DNA of 64,000 nucleotides, from contig NC_091106.1 in NCBI RefSeq assembly GCF_024713975.1, positions 12,937,001 through 13,001,000 on the forward strand. The letters are read 5' to 3'. The stretch comes from Paralichthys olivaceus. Its lineage: Eukaryota; Chordata; Actinopteri; Pleuronectiformes; Paralichthyidae. The translations under genes were made by a program, and so were the position numbers. The first letter of the stretch is position 1, and each line of letters starts with the position of its first letter. The notes beneath the pieces are model-generated. The model was not told where the DNA came from. It did not search any database and saw nothing but the letters and a program-made list of their open reading frames with translations. Below, in pieces: positions 25,228 to 37,200 of this stretch.

Positions 25228-28200
25228 ATGTCTGTTGGAGGTTGTGCTTGTCCCGGTGAGTACCTACTCTCACTCTCTCCCTCTCTCTCTTTTTTCAGTG
25301 TCTATCTCTCTTCTCCCTCGTTTCCTCTGCCCCCTGCCCCTTGTCTCTGTGCTTAGAGGTACTGTCAGAAAGATGACTTATGTAAAAGTGCTGCAAAGCC
25401 GCCCAGGGCCAGTGTCAAGCTGTGTGAGCTTGTGTGTGCATGCATTTGTGTGATGGTGGAGCTGTGCTACACTCTCAACACATGTCCTAAAACAGGGTTA
25501 TAGACTGAGGCTAGCGCACTTTGGGATTGAGTTGTTCAGCAGATCCCTCGCACTAACACAAGCATGCTGTGCAGCAGATCAATGGCTCTTTGAGTTTTGA
25601 CACAGGCAGACACTGAAATATCAATAAGCACTTCACTTGCTCTTGACTCTTTTCACTCTTTCTGACCCCTTTTCTTCTAATTCTTGATTATTTGTGCTCT
25701 TACATGTCCAGAGGAGTTGGTAGAAATCACTGCTTAATGTCACTGGAATTATTTTTCATATTCTTCCCATGTGCCTGCACCGAACGAGGCCAAAGCACTT
25801 CAGTACACTCATTGCAAAACGGTTTAAAGCTGCTCTCTCACAAGTTTAAACCATTACATTTACTAATTTGGCAGCCACTCTTATCCAAAGCGACTTACAA
25901 TAGAGGGGACAACACTAAAGCTGCAGAACAGTTGGAGACCTCAAAGTAAGCGCTGAGAGCTAAATCTGTTCAAGGAGACAAAGTGTAGGAGAGGAGGTTA
26001 AGAAGTGCACAGAAAGTGATCAGTAAGTGTTAGTAAGACATGCTAAGGTGTCAGGAGAGGGATTTAACTAAGAGTTGAATATATTTGGAGTTAAGCTGCT
26101 GTGTGGATATTAGACATGTCTTTGTATTGTAGTATTGTCTGCTATCTTTGGCTTCACATGTCAGTTCTGGGCAGTGAAAATGTTTTGTCAATCTTTGTCA
26201 AGCACATCTTATATTCTGCTCTCTCTCATCGAGTGTTTGGTCCTTTGTGATTTTAGAGCAATTTCTCTTTAATGGTCTCCCAGTGAGAGCAGGCAGGCTG
26301 GCTCAAGACAGTCGCCCTGCGCACAGCAAAGAGCCTCATAGTGCCAGGGGACGGGCTCTGTGCAGCACGAGGGAGCGAGTAACAGATAGAAATTGAATCG
26401 TAGCATCTGCTCGGGGGGATCTGAGAGGACGCAGATTGAATTAGGGTGTCAGTATCATTTTAATGGGGCTGCTCTGATTCATTGGTAGTCAGCTATCAGA
26501 TGGAATAATATTAGAGGGGCCTCCGCTTGATGTTCTCCTCTCAGATCATTCCTCGCTCCTTCCTCTGTAGTTATCCAGTGTCTCTGCCTCTGTCGCTCCC
26601 TCTGTTGACAGACTTTACAGTGGAGCAGAAACTTTTAATGACATCCACATGTTTTTGAAGGATGTACCAAAGAGGTCCACCCGAGAGAGCTGCCATGTGC
26701 ATGTTGTGTGCGCGCCAACAATCAAACACACACAAAGGTTTCCTCAGGCAGGCATGCATACACCATGCACACACACACGTAAACCTTCATGAGGATCCTG
26801 TTCGGACAAGTTTAGACTTGTGGATCTCTCAGAGAACCGCAGAGCAACATTGATCAACACTGGCTGCAGTTTCTCTCTTGCTCTGTGAATTATTACCCTT
26901 ATAAATGACGGCTGGTTTGTTTACATTCTTGTATGATGGTGGGTGGAAGATCCGCCCCATCCTTTTGTGTGTGTGTCTCTGCTTAAGAAAAACGAATGGA
27001 CTCTTATTCTAAGATCCCTTTCTCTTTCACCTGCCCTTAGCTTTCTTGTCAGAATATTATTTGATAGAGGAATTTAAACAGGGTGCATTTGCATGTCTGC
27101 AGGCATGTGGAGGGAATGTGAAAAAACACACTTCTCCTGTTGGTCTGGTTCATTGACAACCCTGTGGCATCCTGCTGTTGTTGTGACTTTGCTGTGAATC
27201 AGCCTTTTTAAGGCTTTGTTCGCCAGCATGAAGGAGATTCGTCGTTACACAGCAGAGCCAATCACATCCTTCGCTCAAACTAAATGGTAAAAATAGATTG
27301 CCTGTGAGCCTAAGATACCCCCCCCCTTCATTTTCACATGCACCCACTCAACCATACACTCCCCTCTGCTCAACACTCTCTCAGTCTCTCACCCATCTCT
27401 TTTCAACCCCCCCTCATCTTACTCTCTCCCCCCTCTCTTCCTCTTTCTTCCTCTCTCTGTTGCTCCTTCATCCTTCGCTCACCGCCTTTTGCAACAACTG
27501 TGGCGTTACCTCATGCAGAAAGTCACATGAATCCTGATTGGAGAAAAGTGGCTTAAAGCAGAACCAAAATGGCAGCCGGGGCTTTTTTTTCCCTTTTTGA
27601 TTACTATTACACAACAACACGACTGCCTCAGCTTTATTTCCCTGCACTGAAAGCCTGCGTCTCTTTCTTTTTCTCCTTAGTTCCTCAATCTCTCTCTCTC
27701 TCTCTCTCTCCCGAGTCCCTCAGATCTTGTTTGCTAGATCAAAATGGCTGTGTGTGCAGAGGCAGAGAAAGAAGGAATGCGTGGGAGACAGAGATGCTGG
27801 GGAGTCAGAGAGATGAGGAGGGGGGGGCGCATAGAGAGGAGACGAGCTGTAGTGATGTCACATCTGCTGCAGGCCGACAGGATGGCAGAGGAAAGCTGGC
27901 ATGTGCCACATGGGGGGAGGAGGATGGGAAGAAAACTAAATGTGTGGGAAGGTAGAAAGGGATTTTTCTATCAAAGAGCACCTTTTATTTGTGAGAGACG
28001 TACAAGCTGCAGAGTCTTTAAACATGAAAGTAGGTCTGATACGGAGATAGAACATGACAGCAACAGCGTTCAGACTGAAACAGAGCCGTGCGGGAAACAA
28101 AAGGCACGAGGAAAGCCGCAGATGTTGTTTGAAAGCTGCATGAAGAATCTGTGTACGACCTGTGTGTGGGTTCACGATTATTCAAGGCTCAGGGCTGTTG

Positions 28201-31200
28201 TATAAATACAGTATAGGAACCTTCATTAGATTGAATCAACCTGTTTGAGGTATTGCTGGGTTTCAAAGATTAACAGTGCAAACTGACCATGAACGGTGCT
28301 CACTAGATTTAATAAAATACAAGCAAATCAAGGTGAATGTGACATTTTCTAACAGTTTTTTTTATTGTGCTGCCAGAAATTTTCAAGATTCAAGATTTGT
28401 ATTTGCTTATATTTTGGTCTCAGAGCCCACTCAACCTTACAAATTACATTAATATAATGGACTTATTTTTACACTAAAAGGACACATTTACAGTTAAGGG
28501 ACATGTATTACAGTAGGCAGACAACAGTGGCGACATTTCATTATTTCAAAATAGATATAAATATAGTTATAAAACTATTAAAATTGTTATTTCATGTGTG
28601 GTGCAGACACATTATAGAAGTTTGGGGATTTCAGGGCACGTCATTTTGTTCTCTGAATGTTTGCTGTAAAAATGATTGTTTAATTAATGAGGTTCAAACC
28701 GACAGTTTAAACTGCACCACATCCGATTTGTCAACAACAGTCCTCTGCAGTGGACCTCAGGGATTGGCTAATTCTGCCTGGAGTCAGATCAGTGACCTGT
28801 GTCATTGCAAGTGTCCCACAACATCAACCGCCACACGGACATTCACATACTGGCGTCTGTTTTTATCTTTCGGTTTATCTGGAACACGTGCTGAGTTACT
28901 TCCTCCTGTCAGGCCACAGCAGCATCCTCTGGGTGCAGTCTGTGTTCATTCTGTCTCCTGCCATGTTTTTATCACCACCAGTCAGGTGTCTCAACAATGT
29001 CCCTGACAGGTTTGTGCTTCCACGGCGGCATCTAGAAAAGCAGCAACATGAATCTGAACAAGCTGTTCACCAGCGCTCTGTTCAGGTTCTCTCTGCACAA
29101 CTTCATTCTCTCTGTCATAAATCAAGTACACAGTCAGTTTCTTCAAGTAAAACGGGTCAAACTGCTGGAATAATGAAATGAAAAAAAAAAATGTGATCAA
29201 TTTTCTATTTTTCCTAATGAAAAACCACATTATTATTTTCCATGGGAACAGATGGAATACATTTGAGTGTGTGAATGCTCTGCAGTTCAACTAAGCATAA
29301 AATAGCACATGTAAAGTGGTCTTAGGAGCCAGAGATCTATAAATATAAGCGAGTGCATCAGATCTTATGTAGTGCAACACCAGTTTTCCGGTGACTAAAA
29401 TAGGACTTAGTTGTCATGTAGTGTATGACTGCCATATTCTGATTCTGCCTTTAGTGTTATCACTGCCTGACAGCCCTGCTTACAAGGTGCGATGTGTAAA
29501 TGTGCTTTTTACTGAATTCAGCCAAAATAAGATTCAGCTATTCATGAAATGTTCCATATTATGCCCCATACAGTATAATGCACATTTCTTGTTGATCCAT
29601 CTTCATTAGTTTTATGTAATGCAGATAATTTGGATTTCAAATCAGATGTCTGAGTCTTAACTATTGTGCAAGTCAAAGTTACAAGATTTAACTACATGTT
29701 TAAAATTAGAAATTTTATATATATATATATTTTTTTCTTTTCTTTCATTTTTATGCATCTTAGGTTAGTTATGTCAGTGAATAGGGTGCAGCATAAACTC
29801 CTGGATGAAATTTGTTCTATTCTTCTGATCTGAAGCATGAGGGAAGATGTTAGCAGCATTTACCAGCAGAGGGAGATGCTGTTCTGTCACGTCTCCCAGT
29901 GTCAGTCCATCAACACTGAACCGACAGCAGCAGAGCAGGGGTTCAACACGAGATCCCCTCTGGGCCGGTGTTATGACAAAGGACCTTCTATTCCCTGTGA
30001 CTCTTTAATAATTTATTTTCTCTTCCTCTCTTGGTTGGACTCTAGTTACTTTATGTAAAAGAGATTTAAAGATGTATTTTCTTTTTGTAGTGCCAGATCT
30101 TCCTTTTAGCTAAACAACATTTTGGTCACAAGAAAAGGCAGAAATGTGTTGACTATGGCTCGGCAATAAAACAGTATCAATAATGATCGCAGTATAATTT
30201 TCTTCAATAACAAAGGCTGTATATAAAGCAAGCACGGGAAGGCTATAAAACATAATTGATCTACCTTAGATTTTTTTTAAATGTTCTCTGTTCATCAAGT
30301 GTTTGTCAGTCTCTGCTCATAACGATGAGTTTAAAACCACAGCTTTTACTCAGGAGCAAAAGTCAGTCTTTAAAACTTAAAAGAAATAATCAAGTGACAT
30401 TTATTGTGATAATTATCAAAATCAACTGATGTGAAACGTTTTTATCTTTTTAGCAATATAGCGTAGTCCTAGTGGTGGGATGAAAAATTGGAAGAAATAT
30501 TCTCCAGCTGTTTTGTTGTAACATGAAAATCCAGGTCCCAGCCGTTATATGAAGGGTTATTTAAAAAATACAAAATAAAAAAAAGATCTTATTCACATTC
30601 TGGGATATTTTTGTGGTTCTGTCTCCTCCAGTCTGAACACACTGAACACAAGCTGATATCTCGGCTCTGTGTCTGATGTGGAGTTTATGTGGTAAGACTG
30701 TGGTCAGACATATTTGCTCTCAATAAAATGCATTGCTTTACCTCTCTCATCCACGCTGCTGGCTTGTATTATTCCACAGACTAATTGCTGGCTCAAGTTG
30801 AAGCCTTAACAAATTGAGCTTTAACTGCTTTGTGAGATCACTTCACATACATGACTTTTAAACACAAGTGGTTATTGATTAAATGTGAGGCTACAGATTA
30901 TAGCCTTACATAATCTGGGGCTATGACAGGCTCAAGACTGTGGTCTGAAGGATTTGAGTCGTCTGCAGAGTCAATCATTTTCCTAAGCCTTTGCAAATTA
31001 AACGGCACATTTAGGAAACTACGATCACCGATTTACTGAGCAGTGTAATCAGAAGCTCTGAGTCACTTCATAGATTCCACTAGTGCAATTTCTATTTTCA
31101 TTTTGGGATTGTTAAAGACTTTACTATACACTAATGATTGACCAGTGCTAGTTTACCTACTTCCTGCAGCCCTAGCAAAACAAATCAATTATACCCTAAT

Positions 31201-34200
31201 TTCGCATGACTGATTATATTATGGAATTAGCCCTCATTATAAAAAAGCCCAGTTGGAAATTCTTATCAGATGCATCAGATTTCATTAGAAATTATTATTG
31301 AAACATTTTTATTTATCTTGATCTGAGAGGCATCACATCTAATGGAGACTTAAATACATAATAATGCTAAAACCAAGCCAACCTGGCGGAACCTGGAGAA
31401 CAAGCCAGCCCTGGACCTTGTAGGTTAAGTGCCTGTGCCTCTAAAATTGGACTTACAATCCCAAAATGTTGGAAAATACTTGTTTCATCAGTATCCTTTT
31501 ACTTCATAAGATAGTACAGTTAAAAATGACATATGCAGCCGGTCAAGGTAAAGATGTCTGATCTACTGAGCGACCACATGGCTGTCATAGTACAGCCATT
31601 AAATCCAGTTGCCACTCAGATTTACGTTTAGGCCTGGATCGTTGATTACAAGTCCAAAAACACTTGATGACGCTGAGGTGCACAACCGAAGTTAAGTCCC
31701 TAGTTTATAGTGCAGAAGACCTTCAGACCTACAAGGGACACTCACCATCTTGTCCTCTATTCTAAAACATGGATGAACAAAAATGAAGTGTGTCACTATA
31801 GGCACCTGTATGACAGTGGGGGCCACGGGTGTGACAGGACAGGCTGAGGGCTGAGGGCTGAGGGCCCTGTCAGGGAGGAAGGCCCGTGTTTGTCCCGGTC
31901 TGTGAGCCGGGATGGGCGGAGGAGCCCCGGAGGAGGCGGGGCCTTTGTTTGTTCGTGTCTCGGCTGGCAGGAACAAAGGGTCCTGTAGTAGTAGTGCAGA
32001 GGCAGCACCGACCCCCGAGCTGAGGACATTTAATTCAGATTGCTGGGGGCTGCAAGTTGACGGGAACCGAGGACACTAGCGGGGGGCATCTCACTTCCCG
32101 TCCTGCCGTCCTGTTCTGGGATCGTAGCTGGAGCTCTCCTCCTCCTCATCATCATCCAGCCGCTCCGGCTAGCAGCGAGGCTAGCTGGCTAGAAACACCG
32201 AGCGGAGGTGTTGAGCAACACCGTGTTTCGGTGGACATTTCTCTGCAGGTAACTCCATCTCACCGCCGCACTGGTTCAGCAGCTCCCCCCGGCTCATAGT
32301 AAACAACAGGAAGTGCTGGAAACACGAGCACGGTGAATTGTTAAGTGGAGGCGGCGATGACGGTAGTTTAGCAAGTAGGTTTATAGCCTAGCAATGGCAT
32401 CCGAATGCGGCCCTGGCGTCCAGTTAACGCCCGGTCCTGTGTGATAAACACCGGCTTTACTTTTAATTATCCACGGTGCATGTCCACACATCAAGCCACG
32501 AATAGATCTCAACAAGCGGGGCAGTCGTGTTGGGAGGGTTCGCACATTGCTCTGGATGTTTTATTGGCTCGGGGCCATTCTCCGGATGCAGCTCTATTGT
32601 TCGCAGTGAACAGTTTGGGCGGACTAAACTGCACCAGATGAATGTATTTAAAGTTCACCGCCATGCATCGTGACATCTCACCAGTTCCTGATGCGAGAGC
32701 TTGTTTACAGACTGTAATCAGGCTTATTCATCAATATTCATCATGTGCACTTTAAGTCATAATGCTTCCCTGACACTGTTTAGTTTGGCGTCTAAAACTG
32801 TTGTTGTGCACATGCTTCTGTGAGACCGGGATGTGGAATCTGCAGATAGTGTTGAAATGCTTTCATTGCTGGCGACTGTGAATCTTTATTAGAAGTGAGA
32901 ATAACCTGAATGTGCAATTTTGCAGCCTGTGTGTTTCTGAATATGCCTGCATCACACTGTGTAGAAGAGGAAATAAGATGCGTTTATTTGACATCATGTG
33001 ATGATGAACGGGATTTATAGCAGGGAAAGTGTTGGTTGCAGTGGAAAATGTGAGCTCATTAGCCCCAGCCTGAACAAAGCATTATCATTTGTGGTTGAAT
33101 GCTGTCTGGGTCTAATGGCTGGTGGTGTTGTGGAGGGTGTATGGGGGTGGGTTGGCGGGTCTAAAGGTCAGAGGTAATGCATAGAGAACCATTGTTGGAT
33201 GCTCCTGAGCAGGTTTGCCTCCATGGTAATGGGGAGGAGAACATGACCTGCCGTGACTCTCCCGGGTGTGCTGAAGCGAGGAAGAAAAGGGCGAAAGTAA
33301 ATTAAGGAGGAGTTATAGTTGTTCGAGGAGCTGATGGAGAGACTGGTCGGAGTTCGCAGGCATACTTAACCCTAACTCATGCCTTTCTCCCTCCATTCGT
33401 ATCTGCATTGACTTTAAATCACCACCTCTGCCTGTGGGGGCCTCCATCAGTTCACTACATGTGATGTGAATGTTTTTTAAAAACATCTCATTTTAGGGTT
33501 GATTCCGATGTAAAGTGAGTCATATTGGGTGCCCTTGTTTCCCCCTCTGTCTATTTTAATTTACCTCAATCACCACTTCACATGCCAGGTTGACACTGAC
33601 TGACTGTTTTGCATTAATTGTGACTTTAAGTCTAACAAATTAACATAATGCTGCCTTCATGTGCCTGTTGGGAATACCTGATTTACAAGCAAAGCATACG
33701 TAAACACCACAATCAAGTAGGCATACATGGGAACGGTGAGGATTTTCTATGATCCCAGTGTTACCAATGTCTCTTTACCCGATAATGAATGAATTTCCAC
33801 CACATATATTAAATTCATCCTGATCATCAGCATTTTTTCTGTAGCTGTACTACAGAGCAGGGTAACCGCAGTGTGGTTTATGATGGACCAGTTTGGGTCA
33901 AATTTCCGGAGGTGGTTTTTCTCAAACATCTCAGGCCACCACTGCGAGCTTGCATTTAAAATATCTTTGGTCGGACCTAATTATATGCAGTTGCTGCTGC
34001 CTGTGGGATCTCATTGAGCCGACATACCAAATAGATGCTTTCTCAGAGCCCCGAATGGTTTGAGCATGAATGCCTCATCTGGATAGAAAAGGGTTAACAA
34101 CAGCCAGGGTAGAGGGAGTTGGGGGATGGGCGGTAGAAGCAACTAGAGGGACACACACACACACACACACACAGCATAGATGAGTATGGTTAGGATCATA

Positions 34201-37200
34201 TGGGGCTGTATGCAGAGAAGAGGGTTCCCTGTTATGTTATGGATTGTACAAAAACACAAAGTGCGCACCAGACCCTCTCCTCCCATTACCCTGATTGTTT
34301 CTCCGACTTTCTGCAGGCTAATAAATATTGCTGTTTTCCCCGTCCTGATGATGATTTGTTTTCTTGTCCATTTACCAGATTGAAGATACATTAGATAATG
34401 AAAGCAGCAGGAAATTGTTTTGGCAGCGTGCTTTTATTTGAGTAAATCTCAACAAAATCGTCCCAGATCAGATTACTTAGATGATGCTGTGATTTGAATG
34501 AGCTAAATCTAAATCTCCTCTAAATCTCTGCTCTTTTTTTCATCCCCTCCTCCTCCTCCTCCGCCCTGGTGGTTGCTTCCAGGCTGTTCGTCAAAGTCAT
34601 TCAAGCTGTACTCTCCTAAGGAGCCCCCCAACGGCGGCAGCTTTCCCCCCTTCCACCCAGGCGCTATGCTTGACAGAGATGTGGGGTAGGTCTGGGTCAT
34701 GCTGTCAGGTCATGGTGTGATATGAAGGAAAAGATGTCTGAAACTAAGGCACCCTATGTATTCATTTGGTTTAATCATGTGATTTACTCAGTCTCTGCTT
34801 TACTCAGGAGCCTCAAGTCTTAATGTTATGATTTTTTATCTTGACCTAGATATTTTTACTCATCCAACATGCCTATTTGAGCGTTTTTTATAAATAATTA
34901 TTTCTTGGTGTTGTATAGTTAGATAATGATTTAATAAAAACCATATGAGACTTAACTACACATAGACAGACTGTGTTCAGTAAAATTTTAAAATATTTTA
35001 CATTGAAAATATTACTGATACACATGCCAGACTGGTTCATAATGTGTGGACTTAAAAGGCATCAATGGAGATGAAGAATCATTGTTTTTTACAGTATATT
35101 TTAAATGCATCCCCTTTTTTTGAATTTTTACTGTACATCCCTGTTCCAATGTAACATATTTTTTATTTCAAATGTCATTTTAGTCTCAATAACTGGTTCT
35201 AAGGAGTTTTTTTGCTTAAATCAAAATGAAGGGATGTGATACATTTGCCACGTAGAATGAAAAACACCGTTGCTGACTTTGTTGTTTTTCTGTCCTCTTA
35301 GGCCTACACCCATGTACCCCCCGTCATACATGGAGCCTGGAATGGGGTAAGGACACTGATGCTTAAATACTGAGCATATACAGGGTTCCCATGCATCCTG
35401 GAAAACCTGTAATTTGAAGAATATTAGGACATTAAAGACTATATATTCTGGGAAATAATTTCTCAAAAAGAGTGGAAACCTTTATCTAGTCTGCGGTTTA
35501 CCTTAGCCTATAAGTAATTTATAAAACATTATGCCCTCTATTCATTTTTAAATTCACCTGTTGGCTCATATGTTTGTTCGTACTACGTGTGGAGAAGTCA
35601 CTGAAGCAGCTCAGACTCTGAAGTGTTGAACGCTGGTTTCTGTTGCAGGAGACCCACACCGTACGGGAACCAGACAGACTACAGGATATATGAGCTGAAC
35701 AAAAGACTACAGAACTGGACAGAGGTGAGAGTCACATCATCATTTACAGTAATAAGCCATCAACACCAAACTGTTGATGTGCAAAAACATGGTTGCAGTT
35801 ACTCCAGTGTGTGCTACATTCTGCAGGTTGTGTGAAATATTTACTGTTTACATTGGAAGGTTGGCCCATTGGTTGAGGCTCAAACACTCAAACAAACCCA
35901 GTTATGCGGTCCAAGTGTATTTATTTTATTTTTCAGTGGAACTGGTTTTCCCTGTGCAGCAATATTTACAGTGCACCCCTGTGATGTTTTTTTAAAGACA
36001 AAAATAAAACTGGTTAGTACAAAAATAAATAAAAAGTTAACTTGTTTGAAACACAAACTAAGCTCTGCCTTAGGTAATACTTTTAGTGGTTGGGCCCTTT
36101 GCAGTTCTTTGAGTTGACTATTCCCAGTCAGATCATCACACTTCTCTCTTGGGGACCTCCAGCCTCCTCCTTTATACTGGCTGGGTCCTAACAAAACCTC
36201 TTTTGATAATTAATAATCAATTATCTCCCATGCAAATTACACTTAGTACACATTATAATTTTAACATTGTGTATTATATAATAATACATTCCAAACCACT
36301 TGTGGTTCTCCAAAAAAAACACTGTATTTTGCAATTGCCCTGCTCAACACCCCTCCAACTCCACCACACTTGGTGCCTTCCCTTTGGAACAACCTGTTCA
36401 TAATCGGTGGGTACCCTCCATCGCGGTTTCTTCAGTTATGGGTCCACTAGCGGAGCACACGCAGAACAGTGAGGAAGCAGGCGACAAACAATTCTGTCGT
36501 TCAGACTTTGTAACACTTTTAACCACAAATAAAATGTTTAATGTTGACAATAGTTGCTGTGTCTTTATTTTAAAAAGTTTTACCTGTCTACTATGCCTCT
36601 GAATATATCCTGCTGGGGACGGGTGTGTATCTAACTCTTAAAGGCACGGGCTAACCCTGTGACATACATGTTTTCAGATGTTTAAAAAAAAAAAAATGAG
36701 GTGAGCCATGTAAGGGATTTTATGGGAAATATAGAGTTAACTGGCTTCATTCAAATTCACTCTCTAATGAACTAATAGGATTATCTGATGAACCTGGCTG
36801 AAATGTAATTGGAGTGCCAGCTGTTTAACGGTACGCCTGTGCCTGTAACACAGTAGCTGACATGAGATATTATTTTCTGTGGCTGTCACACAACACCACA
36901 CCACACTATACCATACCATAACCTGTGTACTTTTAGATTTACCTACAGCTATGTCCAGCATAAAACTTGATATCTGAAAAAACAGCATGCCTAAGAGAAG
37001 AGCAGAGGGTTTATAGAAATCATACATTTGTGGAAACAAGAATTTCTGCTTCTTCATTTTGAGTTGAGTTGTCCTTATTTATATGATCCTATGTTACTGC
37101 CTCACGTCTCTATCAAACACACCGGCTATTGTTTTCATTAACACTTAATATAACCAGGGTTGAATGTAAACTGATAACTGACCCACTTTTATTAAAGGCT

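Larger units (their letters stand above)
25256..34582 (+). other. ldb1: ldb1 intron 1 (9.3 kb)
   Basis: Bounded by the donor GTGAGTACC at 25256 and the acceptor GCTTCCAG ending at 34582. It contains the internal alternative promoter near 32 kb, a dispersed-repeat fragment at 25,850-25,925 and short simple repeats. Many ORFs occur (for example 27744-28205 and 28503-29006) but none has domain content or family resemblance. Unique sequence around 26,270-26,560 and 32,690-33,020 looks non-repetitive and could hold enhancers. Confidence 0.75.

Noticed and set aside
28503..29006. 167-codon plus-strand ORF
   Set aside because: No recognisable domain, overlapped by another frame of similar length, and located in ldb1 intron 1 without convincing splice context.
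34200..34394. Possible extra ldb1 exon from a plus-strand ORF near 34.2 kb
   Set aside because: Exon 1 joins exon 2 at 34,583 in phase and gives the known family sequence, so no further coding exon is needed.
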